Positions 1 to 7,105 of a DNA stretch of 14,699 nucleotides are shown one piece after another (the first letter of the stretch is position 1; each line of letters opens with the position of its first letter). This DNA is from an uncultured Lachnospiraceae bacterium (lineage in GTDB: Bacteria > Bacillota > Clostridia > Lachnospirales > Lachnospiraceae): the NCBI GenBank assembly GCA_947565255.1, contig CANOFI010000023.1:1-14699 (forward strand), given 5' to 3'. The notes below the pieces were generated by a model. That model saw only the letters and a list, made by a program, of their open reading frames with translations. It ran no database searches and was not told the origin of the DNA. A program made the position numbers and the translations under genes.

Positions 1-399
1 GTTAAAATTCATAAACTGAATCCCGGTCGATGCATACAATTCCTCTAACGGAACAATTGTTCCTACCTCTTCTATGACACCAATCGTTCTGTCGTCTCTG
101 TAATTCACCGGATTGCCGATAAGATTGCCGTCCTTATCAAGCAGCCCGTAGTCCACGCCCCACGTATCAATCGCAAGGCTGCTGATGGGAATTTTCCTGG
201 CCGCCGCCTTTTTTAATCCGGTTTTCAATTCATGCAACAGACGAAAGGTATCCCAGTAAAAATATCCGCCAACCCGCACCGGCTCATTTGCAAAACGGTG
301 CAGCTCCTCCAGTTCAATCTTTCCGTCCTCATATTTGCTTAAGATCATTCTTCCACTTGATGCTCCAAAGTCAAATGCCAGATTGTATACAGTATTCAT
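1..399 (-). CDS. rhaB: L-rhamnulokinase RhaB, N-terminal part (runs off the left edge)
   Basis: ATP-dependent kinase of the FGGY carbohydrate kinase family that phosphorylates L-rhamnulose to L-rhamnulose-1-phosphate in the cytosol, the step before the aldolase at 11345-12157. The first 133 residues are visible and the reading frame is open to base 1. The protein begins MNTVYNLAFDFGASSGR, containing the family's phosphate-binding DFGASSGR loop (residues 10-17). It continues with TWGVDYGLLD (79-88), YRD (100-102) and TGIQFMNFN at the edge, all typical of RhaB rather than of fuculokinase or xylulokinase. The ATG at 397-399 follows AGAAGGAGG at a good distance, and a sigma-A-like promoter lies just upstream at 470-498, so rhaB probably starts its own transcript. 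It is the last gene of the window and is separated from the shell operon by about 3.7 kb. Confident call; only the 3' part is unseen. Confidence 0.92.
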   Translation of the reverse strand, partial: MNTVYNLAFDFGASSGRMILSKYEDGKIELEELHRFANEPVRVGGYFYWDTFRLLHELKTGLKKAAARKIPISSLAIDTWGVDYGLLDKDGNLIGNPVNYRDDRTIGVIEEVGTIVPLEELYASTGIQFMNFN

Positions 400-469
400 G
401 TTATGTAATCCTCCTTCTGCTGTCCTTTCATCCCCGCCACATTCTGTTCCTGGGCAATATGTTAAGTTC

Positions 470-498
470 AGTATAGCACAATTTTTCTTAATCTGCAA
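470..498 (-). promoter_or_regulatory. sigma-A-type promoter of rhaB
   Basis: On the minus strand TTGCAG (493-498) and TATACT (470-475) are separated by exactly 17 bp, giving an expected start near 463 and a leader of about 65 nt before the rhaB ATG. It lies in the 155-bp gap between the LRR/dockerin stop and rhaB. I see no convincing intrinsic terminator in that gap, so read-through from the gene upstream is also possible. Confidence 0.7.
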
Positions 499-554
499 TC
501 TGAAACGCATGACAGATTCGTTCCATTTCTCCCGCTACCGGAAAAATCCACAAT

Positions 555-1889
555 TTATGCTGATATCAGATTCAGTGCAATTTTCAAAATCGTCTGGGCA
601 TCCTTTAATGTGATATAACCGTCTCCGTCCGTATCTCCTCGTTTTTTCATATCTTCACTGATGCTCACCAGATTCAGCGCCACTTTTAAGGCGATTTGTG
701 CATCCGATAACGTCACTGCCCCGTTTCCGTCCACATCACCTCGTTTCGGCTTGTTATCCGGAATGTTCACAGGACCCGTTGAAAATGGAAGCCCTTCATT
801 CTTTGCAAATGTCTGTGCCTCCGAACCGGCTGTTCCGTGAATCGTAAATTCATACTGCCAGTCAAAAAATGCATCCTTATCAATGGACGTCACCGAAGAC
901 GGAATCGCTATATCTTCCAGGGCATCACAGTATGTAAACACTTCCTTTTTGATCATACGGACCCCGTTTTCTAACACAACTGTCTTTAAATTCATACAGC
1001 TGTAAAATGCCTGGTCATTAATCGTTGAAACTGTTCCCGGAACGACAACGGATTCCAGTTTGCTGCAGTTCCAGAAAATGGTTTTCGCCAGCTCCTTAAC
1101 GCCTGCCGGAATTTTAACCGCCGTTAATGAAACGCAGTCGCTAAACGCACCCTCCCCTATTTTTGTAATCGAATCAGGCAGACTTACCGACATCATTTTT
1201 TTACACTGGCTGAATGCACTGTCACCGACTGTCTTTAAGCCGTCCGGCAGCTGAACAAAATTCAGACCCGAGCACTGGAAAAATGCCTCTTCTCCAACGC
1301 TCGTCACGCCTGACGGTATACTAATGTCCGTCAGCGCCACATTCCCCTCAAACGCACGGTCCGCGATTCTCGTTATCCCCTCCGGAACCTTCACACTTCC
1401 CTTACAGCCTCTTCCGTCAATCAAAACCTTATTCAGACTGACTAACGGGTTTATTTTCTTCTGTGCATCCAGCCATGCAGTCCCCTCAAAGGCCATCCCA
1501 CCGACTGCAGCTACGGATGACGGAATGTGTATGTCCTTCAGATTCGTACAGCCGTAAAACGCCTCGGACCCGATATAGGTAATGCCGTCTTCCACATAAA
1601 GACTTTTTAAATTCAGATTGACTTCAAACGGAGAAGGCGTGATGGAGGAATACTGGTAATCCTTCATTTTTCCGCTTCCGTAAATATACAGCATTCCATC
1701 TGCATATATGGTATATTTGGCTGTAAGCCCGCAGGAACCCTCTGAAAGCTTTGCACCGTGGGCATTCGGATTGAATGCCGTTTCCTCTGCCATTACCGTG
1801 TTTTCGGCCACAGCGCTGGTTCCGACCGTACCTGCTGTTACCATTGTCAGCGCCATAACCATACATAATACTTTTTTCGTTTTTCTCAT
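555..1889 (-). CDS. secreted BspA-type leucine-rich-repeat protein with C-terminal type I dockerin
   Basis: A 444-residue exported protein. Residues 1 to about 28 form a signal peptide (MRKTKK, hydrophobic stretch, cleavage probably after SAVA). The middle holds about ten LRR_5 (BspA-like) units of about 23 residues with the pattern IPxxVTxIGxxAFxxCxxLxxV. The last 62 residues (about 383-444) form a dockerin-like module of two calcium-binding repeats, DVDGNGAVTLSDAQ and DTDGDGYITLKDAQ, each followed by an ALNL helix. The family usually acts in surface adhesion, and the dockerin would dock it to a cohesin-bearing partner; which partner is unknown. The start at 1887-1889 is chosen because GGGAGG sits just upstream and the signal peptide begins there; the reading frame can be extended 17 codons further, but those residues do not look like a signal peptide. 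The role near a rhamnose locus is unclear; adhesion to polysaccharide is only a guess. Confidence 0.88.
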   Translation of the reverse strand: MRKTKKVLCMVMALTMVTAGTVGTSAVAENTVMAEETAFNPNAHGAKLSEGSCGLTAKYTIYADGMLYIYGSGKMKDYQYSSITPSPFEVNLNLKSLYVEDGITYIGSEAFYGCTNLKDIHIPSSVAAVGGMAFEGTAWLDAQKKINPLVSLNKVLIDGRGCKGSVKVPEGITRIADRAFEGNVALTDISIPSGVTSVGEEAFFQCSGLNFVQLPDGLKTVGDSAFSQCKKMMSVSLPDSITKIGEGAFSDCVSLTAVKIPAGVKELAKTIFWNCSKLESVVVPGTVSTINDQAFYSCMNLKTVVLENGVRMIKKEVFTYCDALEDIAIPSSVTSIDKDAFFDWQYEFTIHGTAGSEAQTFAKNEGLPFSTGPVNIPDNKPKRGDVDGNGAVTLSDAQIALKVALNLVSISEDMKKRGDTDGDGYITLKDAQTILKIALNLISA

Positions 1890-1981
1890 CTTTACCTCCC
1901 AGCCGCCGGTATAACCCATTTTTTCTTTACAGAAAATCAAATGCTTTCGAATTATCCGGTTTATTTTACCTTATTTTTCCT

Positions 1982-2160
1982 GCGCATTGTTTTCCTTCAT
2001 ACACAGTTTGCTGTTTCATACGCATTGTTGCTCTTTCCTGCATATTGCTACTTCTTCATGTGCATTGTTACTTTTTCATACACATTGCTACTTTTTCATC
2101 TGCATTGTTACTTTTTCATGCACATGATTACTCTTTCATACGCATTGTTACTTTTTCCCG
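1982..2160. repeat. degenerate 20-bp tandem repeat array
   Basis: The 278-bp gap between the DeoR gene and the LRR/dockerin gene is mostly tandem repeats with a 20-bp period. Seven units are in strict register, starting at 2021, 2041, 2061, 2081, 2101, 2121 and 2141 (core on + strand YRCATTGYTACTTTTTCATR). One or two more degenerate, slightly shifted copies lie upstream from about 1982. Read on the transcribed minus strand the unit is about AAAAAGTAACAATGYRYATG. The array is purine-rich on that strand and lies upstream of the LRR/dockerin gene. Confidence 0.88.
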
Positions 2161-2167
2161 CTGCCGT

Positions 2168-2944
2168 TTACTCCTGTGCCTCTTCATTCATGACAACCTG
2201 TATTTTGTACTCTGACAAAAATTTCTTCCATTTCGGCTCCAGTTTTTTGTCAGTTACCACAATATCACCCGCTTTCAATTGTGCAAGATGCACAAAAGAA
2301 ACTCTGTCAAACTTTGTGCTGTCTATCGCCCATACCGTCGTCTTCGCACATTGCCGCATAGCGCTTTTAATCTGTGCCTCTGGTTCATTGGAGTCCGTAA
2401 TTCCCTTCTCCATGCTGATGCCTTTACAGGAAAGCACCGCCTTATCCACATTGTAGTGCAGAAGCATCTGCTCGGCCTGCCTTCCGCCGAGAGAGAGCGC
2501 GGAATCCCTTAATTCCCCTCCGGTTGACAGTACCCTGATATTTTTACAGTTAGACAACTCTAACAAAATCTCCACCGAATTTGTAATTACGGTTAATTTT
2601 TTATACTGCTTCAGATTTCTTGCCACCATCAACGACGTAGAGGAGGAATCCAGCATAATGCTTTCCCCTTCCCCAATCACCCGCTGAACCAGTCTTGCAA
2701 TGGTCTGTTTTTCTTTTTTATTCGTCTTTTCCCGAACCTTAAATGGAATTTCCACACTCGTATTCTGGTTTAACACCGCGCCGCCGTACGTTTTTTTAAC
2801 GTATCCTTCTTTTTCTAATTTATCTAAATCGCGCCGGATCGTTTCCTCCGTCACCTGATACTTCTGGCTCAGCTGTGCAACCAGTACGCTCTTTTCCCGC
2901 TGCAGTATGGCAAGAATCTCACTTTTTCTCTCTATTGCAAGCAT
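2168..2944 (-). CDS. DeoR/GlpR-family transcriptional regulator
   Basis: A 258-residue cytosolic DNA-binding regulator. Residues 1-57 form the DeoR-type winged helix-turn-helix: IERKSEILAIL, then VTEETIRRDLDKLEKEGYVKK, then TYGGAV. The remaining part is the sugar-phosphate-sensing domain (DeoR C-terminal, isomerase-like fold), with SIMLDSSSTS and the LTVITNS segment as landmarks. Members usually repress sugar catabolic operons and release DNA on binding a phosphorylated sugar. The ATG is 4 nt after the stop codon of the CPBP gene and its AGGAG site lies in that gene's 3' end, so the two are co-transcribed. Its position between rhaB and the aldolase/shell operon makes it the natural candidate regulator of rhamnose/fucose use, and DeoR-type regulators of rhamnose genes are known in Firmicutes. 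The effector is not visible from sequence. Confidence 0.9.
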   Translation of the reverse strand: MLAIERKSEILAILQREKSVLVAQLSQKYQVTEETIRRDLDKLEKEGYVKKTYGGAVLNQNTSVEIPFKVREKTNKKEKQTIARLVQRVIGEGESIMLDSSSTSLMVARNLKQYKKLTVITNSVEILLELSNCKNIRVLSTGGELRDSALSLGGRQAEQMLLHYNVDKAVLSCKGISMEKGITDSNEPEAQIKSAMRQCAKTTVWAIDSTKFDRVSFVHLAQLKAGDIVVTDKKLEPKWKKFLSEYKIQVVMNEEAQE

Positions 2945-2948
2945 TCTT

Positions 2949-3902
2949 TTACTCCTTTTTTTCCTTTTTTGGTTTTTGCACCACCTGTCTTTTATTCACC
3001 GGAAAAGCAGGCTCTGCGGGCTGTACCCTGTCCTTTACAAGGAAAACAAAAATCACCGCCGCAACCGCAAGGACAGCCCAGCCGCCGACCGGACTGGTTA
3101 TGGTCGGATTGACAAATACATCTGCCCTGGACTGTCCTTTCATAAACAGCAGCCACATGCCGTTCATGGAGGCAAAGCAGGCATTTGCAAAAATTGCCGG
3201 AATGCAGCTGTTTGTCTTTAACGTCAGGAACGAATAAATGCTTCCCAGCGCCACACAGTAAACCAGCACCGCAAGACACCCTGTCACCGGGTAACCCGGA
3301 TAAGACTTTCCATAAAACATCCCCTGCATGACCAGCGGAAAATACCAGATTCCCCATGTCAGTCCATTAATCAGCACAGCCCGCCATTTCGGATGCTTCT
3401 CACACAGCATATTTAAAAAATAGCCGCGCCAGCCCACTTCTTCTCCGACACAGGTAAACAGATTATACAACGGCGCAAACAACACATTCAGAACAATCTG
3501 CAACATCAGTTTTTCCCTGACAGCCTCGTCTGTAAATTCTTTCAGGCCGCCATCCATCCCATCCCTGAGATACTGAATCTGCTCGGACATTTTCCAGTCA
3601 AACGCATCACGAAACCATATAAAATACAAAGCGCCCCCGAGCAAAATCAGTATAAACGGCCCAATCCATCCAAGCAGCGTATAGCGCATTGTCTTTCTTC
3701 CATCAGGCCGTAACCAGAAATGGACCCACAAAGGCTCCTTAACTGTATATTTTGTAATCAGCACAGCCAGCGCCGGCGCAAGCATGATAAGCGGGTACAA
3801 CAAATCAAACATGCCGTCTTTGGTATGTCCGGTTGCCATCAGCGCAATTTCAATTCCCCAGCTGATTAAAAACGTATATCCAATAAATGCCTTTTCTTTC
3901 AT
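2949..3902 (-). CDS. CPBP (Abi/Rce1-like) family membrane protein, probable pseudoprotease
   Basis: A 317-residue polytopic membrane protein with several hydrophobic segments (for example about 31-51, 73-96, 136-150, 205-226). It belongs to the CPBP intramembrane metalloprotease family: the first motif EEVGWRGYF is intact (E154, E155, R159). The second motif, normally WGxWHxPL, reads WGIWYFPL with Tyr at 187. The third, normally HAxxN, reads NACFASMN with Asn at 240. Both catalytic or metal-binding histidines thus appear to be replaced, so protease activity is doubtful. The start at 3900-3902 is chosen because AGGAGAAGG lies just upstream; a longer reading frame would run through a palindromic element and is rejected. 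It precedes the DeoR gene by 4 nt. Its function is not known; family members include bacteriocin self-immunity proteins. Confidence 0.85.
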   Translation of the reverse strand: MKEKAFIGYTFLISWGIEIALMATGHTKDGMFDLLYPLIMLAPALAVLITKYTVKEPLWVHFWLRPDGRKTMRYTLLGWIGPFILILLGGALYFIWFRDAFDWKMSEQIQYLRDGMDGGLKEFTDEAVREKLMLQIVLNVLFAPLYNLFTCVGEEVGWRGYFLNMLCEKHPKWRAVLINGLTWGIWYFPLVMQGMFYGKSYPGYPVTGCLAVLVYCVALGSIYSFLTLKTNSCIPAIFANACFASMNGMWLLFMKGQSRADVFVNPTITSPVGGWAVLAVAAVIFVFLVKDRVQPAEPAFPVNKRQVVQKPKKEKKE

Positions 3903-3952
3903 TTCGCGTCCTTCTCCTTTTTGCGCTGCCTTTTTCAAACTCTGTTTTTTGG

Positions 3953-4057
3953 AAAGGGGCTGCCGCAAAAACAACCGCAAATGCAATATATGATATACAA
4001 CATCTTGTGGCATATACCATATATTGTGTTTGAACGTTGTTCTGCGACAACCCCTTT
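3953..4057. repeat. 105-bp imperfect palindrome (MITE-like or long RNA hairpin)
   Basis: The two ends are inverted copies: AAAGGGGCTGCCGCA at 3953-3967 on the + strand matches AAAGGGGTTGTCGCA read inward from 4057 on the minus strand. An inner pair, CAATATATGATATA against CAATATATGGTATA, adds a second stem around a short loop near CAACATCTTGTGG. The termini resemble the GGGGCTGTC-type inverted repeats of some insertion sequences, which suggests a miniature element; no transposase is present. Transcribed from the minus strand, the substitutions between the arms that I checked form G-U pairs, so it would fold into a long hairpin at the 3' end of the shell operon mRNA. Confidence 0.7.
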
Positions 4058-4064
4058 TAACACC

Positions 4065-4086
4065 AAAACCACAAAATTATGGTTTT
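4065..4086 (-). terminator. weak hairpin after pduT, possible operon end
   Basis: AAAACCA (4065-4071) and TGGTTTT (4080-4086) form a 7-bp A/T-rich stem with an 8-nt loop, about 40 nt after the pduT stop. It lacks a clear separate U run, so termination would be inefficient; the larger palindrome at 3953-4057 may contribute. Confidence 0.3.
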
Positions 4087-4126
4087 AACACGGGTTCAGG
4101 CTGATGCCGTCGAGCTCTATTCTCGA

Positions 4127-4675
4127 TTATACTAATGTATGTACAAAATCCTTGGACGGACTTGGAATCACCGCATAATCCAGCAGCAATCCGTCTTCCT
4201 TCACGATTCTGCATGCTGACTCGATGGCCTCTGTTACAGCCGCCACGGAACCGGTCAGCAGCAAATAGGATTTGCCGCACATTCCCCGCGCCACACGGAT
4301 TTCAAACAAATCCACTTCCGCCGTCTTCGCTGCATGGTCTGCAGCCACAATGACCGACGCCCCTGTAAATGTCTCCAGCACGCCGAGCGCCGCCACATCT
4401 TCAATCTCTGCCGTACAGGTTAACGCCTTAAATATCGATTCGTGCGGATTTCCCAGCACAAACTTATCTATCAGGCTTTCCGGATACGTCTTTTCCGCTG
4501 CATCCACGCATACCCTGACCGCGCTTAAATCCCCGGCAAATAAAATGATGTACTTTCCCGGACATACGGTCTGTGCCTGAATCAACTCCACCTTGGCTGT
4601 CTTCATGATAAGGTCCGCTGCCTTAATACCGGTGGAGACAGTTTTATATTCTACCATTCCTATTGCTCTACTCAT
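4127..4675 (-). CDS. pduT: tandem-domain BMC shell protein with central Fe-S site, PduT-like
   Basis: A 182-residue shell protein made of two BMC domains in tandem (about 3-85 and 93-180), which assembles as a trimeric pseudohexamer in the facets of the microcompartment. The first domain starts AIGMVEYKTVSTGIKAADLIMK and the second ALGVLETFTGASVIVAADHAAK. Cys38 lies in QTVCPGK at the predicted pore, the position that in PduT holds a [4Fe-4S] cluster at the three-fold axis. PduT is known to partner PduS, encoded 16 nt upstream, as an electron path across the shell. The ATG follows GGAG with 9-nt spacing. It is the last gene of the shell operon. Confidence 0.9.
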   Translation of the reverse strand: MSRAIGMVEYKTVSTGIKAADLIMKTAKVELIQAQTVCPGKYIILFAGDLSAVRVCVDAAEKTYPESLIDKFVLGNPHESIFKALTCTAEIEDVAALGVLETFTGASVIVAADHAAKTAEVDLFEIRVARGMCGKSYLLLTGSVAAVTEAIESACRIVKEDGLLLDYAVIPSPSKDFVHTLV

Positions 4676-4691
4676 CTAAATCATCTCCATC

Positions 4692-6017
4692 TTATTTACT
4701 GATTGTAATATAATTATCGGTGACTGCTGTAACCTTACCTGTAATACTTGCATGCAAGCAGGTACCCAAAGCACCCTCCGGCGGCTGTCCAACCATCTGT
4801 CCGGCCGTTACGCTGTCACCCGTCTGGACAACCGGACTGCACGGTGCGCCGATACACTGCCGTAACATCAGCTTTACCTCACGGATATCGGCACTGCACT
4901 TTGTCATGGGCGCCGGCACATCAAACGGATGAAGACCCAGCCTCTGCACAAGCCTGTGTTCCGGAACCTTTCGTTCTTCTCTCAGACTGCTTACCGGCTT
5001 ATTCTCTCTTTCGGGGGGCTTCACGCCCTTCGCCCTTAAACCGCCTTTGTATTCATCTAACAATGTACGCGGAGACAATCCCTGATGACAGGAATACATT
5101 TCACACAAACCGCAGGAAACGCAGAAAAAGGAATTTAAAAATGGATCCACCTGATAGGTAAGCCCATTGGCCAGCGCCCGCATAAACTCATGAGGCTTAA
5201 TCGCAGCCCCGAGCAGATTTCTCGGACAAAGGCTGGTACACATAGAACACTGGGAGCATACGCTCATCGCATTCCTTATATTGTTTCTGGAACTGCCCTG
5301 TCTTTTTGTAACCGGAGGACAGGTCGGTGGAAGCACCAGAACTGCCTTTGTTGTCTTTGTCACAATATCGGAAACAGAACAAATCCGTCCTGTCATCGGT
5401 CCTCCCATAATCATGACGCTGTCATCCGTTGTAAATCCGCCGGCCATATCAATCAGCTCCTGCACCGTAATGCCGACCGGAACCTCCACTGTCACTGGAT
5501 CTTTTACCAGTCCCGCCACTGTCACAAACTTTGTGACTACATTGGCACCGGACGTCACCTTTCTGTACAAATTCAGTACAGTCTCCACATTGACGACCAC
5601 GCAGCCGACTACAATCGGAATTTTCCCCATCGGAACAACCCTGCCTGTTGTCTCATATATCAGCACAACTTCATCTCCGGCAGGATAAATATCCGGTAAA
5701 ATATGCAGCTTCAGTCCTTTATATTTTCCAATCTGACTGTTTACGGCTTCAATAGATGCCCTGTATGATTTCTTGACTGCAATAATTCCTTCCTGTGCGC
5801 CGAGCGTATCCACCAACAGCTGCATTCCTGAAAGAATCTCATCAATATAATCTGTCATCAGCTGGCGGTCCACCTTGATAAGCGGTTCACATTCTGCACA
5901 GTTTAAAATAATCGTCTCTGCCTGATCGGATAACTTTGCATGAGTCGGAAAACCCGCACCCCCGGCACCGACAACTCCACCGTCGAATAAAGCCTGTTTT
6001 AATTCTGTAATATCCAT
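4692..6017 (-). CDS. pduS: PduS/RnfC-like Fe-S flavoprotein (NADH oxidoreductase)
   Basis: A 441-residue protein of the RnfC/Nqo1-related PduS family. It starts with a glycine-rich nucleotide/flavin loop GGVVGAGGAGFPTHAKL (13-29) and CAECEPL (40-46). An SLBB-like segment follows (about 165-193), then two ferredoxin-type cluster motifs: C254-x2-C257-x2-C260-x3-C264 and C299-x2-C302-x2-C305-x4-C310. The C-terminal part ends with a short barrel-like stretch. In Pdu compartments PduS is a cobalamin reductase; here no B12 enzyme is present, so the likelier job is reoxidising NADH and passing electrons to PduT. I start at the ATG at 6015-6017, 8 nt after GGAG; a GTG three codons upstream overlaps that Shine-Dalgarno sequence and is less likely. 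Confidence 0.9.
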   Translation of the reverse strand: MDITELKQALFDGGVVGAGGAGFPTHAKLSDQAETIILNCAECEPLIKVDRQLMTDYIDEILSGMQLLVDTLGAQEGIIAVKKSYRASIEAVNSQIGKYKGLKLHILPDIYPAGDEVVLIYETTGRVVPMGKIPIVVGCVVVNVETVLNLYRKVTSGANVVTKFVTVAGLVKDPVTVEVPVGITVQELIDMAGGFTTDDSVMIMGGPMTGRICSVSDIVTKTTKAVLVLPPTCPPVTKRQGSSRNNIRNAMSVCSQCSMCTSLCPRNLLGAAIKPHEFMRALANGLTYQVDPFLNSFFCVSCGLCEMYSCHQGLSPRTLLDEYKGGLRAKGVKPPERENKPVSSLREERKVPEHRLVQRLGLHPFDVPAPMTKCSADIREVKLMLRQCIGAPCSPVVQTGDSVTAGQMVGQPPEGALGTCLHASITGKVTAVTDNYITISK

Positions 6018-6049
6018 TAAGCTCACTCCATTATATTCTGTTGTAGTGG

Positions 6050-6077
6050 AATACCCCGCAGTAAGCAGCGGGGTATT
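6050..6077 (-). promoter_or_regulatory. GC-rich hairpin in the eutN-pduS intergenic mRNA
   Basis: AATACCCCGC (6050-6059) and GCGGGGTATT (6068-6077) form a perfect 10-bp stem with an 8-nt loop, about 33 nt upstream of the pduS start. There is no U run after it, so it is not a standard terminator. Further inverted pieces, CGGCAGC (6087-6093) with GCTGCCG (6143-6149), make the whole 139-bp gap structured. It may serve as an mRNA processing or stabilising element that sets PduS/PduT levels below shell levels. Confidence 0.6.
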
Positions 6078-6156
6078 TCACCCTCGCGGCAGCCTCCAGA
6101 CGGACCTGATAGACTGCCCTCGTGTCACAGTCCGCCCGGCCCGCTGCCGGCGAAAA

Positions 6157-6432
6157 TTAAACAATTACGATTTTTTCCGGGTCATCTACGATGCCGACGA
6201 TACATGCATCCACGGGAGAGGTCTCATTGCCGCATCCAACTCTCGCCGCACTTCCGGTTGCCACTAAAACAATTTCCCCGATGCCGGCGCCCACGTTGTC
6301 CACCGCAACAATTCTGTCTGCTGCCGCAGAGGCCATCTTCTCCATTGGATCCACGATTAAAAATTTGTTTCCGACAAGATTTGCATTTTTACGGGTACAT
6401 ATAACCGTACCCACTACTTTCCCAATTATCAT
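6157..6432 (-). CDS. pentameric BMC vertex protein (EutN/CcmL/PduN family)
   Basis: A 91-residue BMC-P protein that forms pentamers closing the vertices of the polyhedral shell. It starts MIIGKVVGTVICTRKNANLVG, with the family's KVVGTV strand and KNxxLxG turn, then KFLIVDP. The conserved core AVDNVGAGIGEIVLVATGSAAR and the terminal PVDACIVGIVD strand complete the fold. Length is normal for the family (about 85-100). The ATG lies 7 nt after AGGAGG, 16 nt after the pduL stop. A single vertex gene is enough for a complete shell together with the hexamers encoded upstream. Confidence 0.95.
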   Translation of the reverse strand: MIIGKVVGTVICTRKNANLVGNKFLIVDPMEKMASAAADRIVAVDNVGAGIGEIVLVATGSAARVGCGNETSPVDACIVGIVDDPEKIVIV

Positions 6433-6448
6433 AATAACCTCCTGAAGG

Positions 6449-7090
6449 CTACTTCAGCAAAATCCCCATAGTCTTTCCGACATCAAGACCATTCGCCTCG
6501 TCCGTATCTATATGCATCTCTAATGTAAATGACTCATCCACACGGATTTGTACATCCTCGAATATACCTCCGCGGCCGCTGTCAAAACGTACCTTCACCG
6601 TCTGTCCGTCCACGACGCCAAACTGCTTCGCATCTGCCGGCGACATATGAATGTGACGCTTTGCCACAATACAGCCCTCCTCCAGATAAATGGCGCCCTT
6701 TGGTCCGACGAGCGCAATCGGGGAGGATCCCCTGGTATTCCCGGATTCCCGGATTGGCGGATTCACGCCGAGACGAATGGCGTCTGTCTTTGCGACCTCC
6801 ACCTGCGAGGCTTTCCTTTCCGGACCTAAGATGCGGACATTCTCAATGGCACGAAGCTTCGTCCCTACTAAGGTTACACATTCCTGTGCCGCAAACTGCC
6901 CGCCCATCAGGTCTTTTTTCTTATTGAGCTGGTATCCCTTTCCAAAAAGGATTTCCAGATGTTCCCGGCATAAATGCACATGCCTAGCAGAGACTCCGAT
7001 TGGTACTCTTTTGGGCGCCTCCACCATTCCGCTGCCCTGTAAAGCCGCAACGACACGGGAAGTTATCTCCTGCACTAATTGTTCCTGCAT
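6449..7090 (-). CDS. pduL: phosphate propanoyltransferase PduL (zinc phosphotransacylase)
   Basis: A 213-residue enzyme that moves an acyl group from CoA to phosphate and so regenerates free CoA inside the compartment. In this locus the substrate is probably lactoyl-CoA, giving lactyl-phosphate. Residues 1-19 (MQEQLVQEITSRVVAALQG) form an amphipathic helix typical of an encapsulation peptide. The two PduL domains follow, with zinc-binding motifs GVSARHVHL (H37, H39) and AKRHIHMSP (H146, H148) plus a further histidine in LEMHID near the C-terminus. The ATG follows AGGAG at 7-nt spacing and is 15 nt downstream of the preceding shell gene. No kinase that would use the acyl-phosphate is in the window, so ATP formation must rely on a kinase encoded elsewhere. 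Confidence 0.94.
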   Translation of the reverse strand: MQEQLVQEITSRVVAALQGSGMVEAPKRVPIGVSARHVHLCREHLEILFGKGYQLNKKKDLMGGQFAAQECVTLVGTKLRAIENVRILGPERKASQVEVAKTDAIRLGVNPPIRESGNTRGSSPIALVGPKGAIYLEEGCIVAKRHIHMSPADAKQFGVVDGQTVKVRFDSGRGGIFEDVQIRVDESFTLEMHIDTDEANGLDVGKTMGILLK

Positions 7091-7105
7091 ATCGTCACTC
7101 CTTCA

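Noticed and set aside
511..524. TGAAACGCATGACA near the rhaB promoter as a catabolite-repression (cre) site
   Set aside because: The central CG is one base out of register with the cre consensus, so the match fails at the most conserved positions.
1982..2160. CRISPR array
   Set aside because: Units are contiguous 20-bp degenerate repeats without unique spacers, and no cas gene is in the window.
1941..2456. Plus-strand reading frame of 171 residues with a repeating hydrophobic 20-residue pattern
   Set aside because: The pattern is simply the 20-bp tandem array read through three frames (60 bp = 20 codons). It has no good ribosome binding site and overlaps the DeoR gene antisense.
4077..4280. 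Short minus-strand frame overlapping the end of pduT
   Set aside because: It overlaps pduT in another frame, has no ribosome binding site and no recognisable domain.
4692..6017. RnfC of a membrane Rnf complex
   Set aside because: No other rnf gene is nearby and the gene pairs with pduT in a shell operon, so PduS is the better name.
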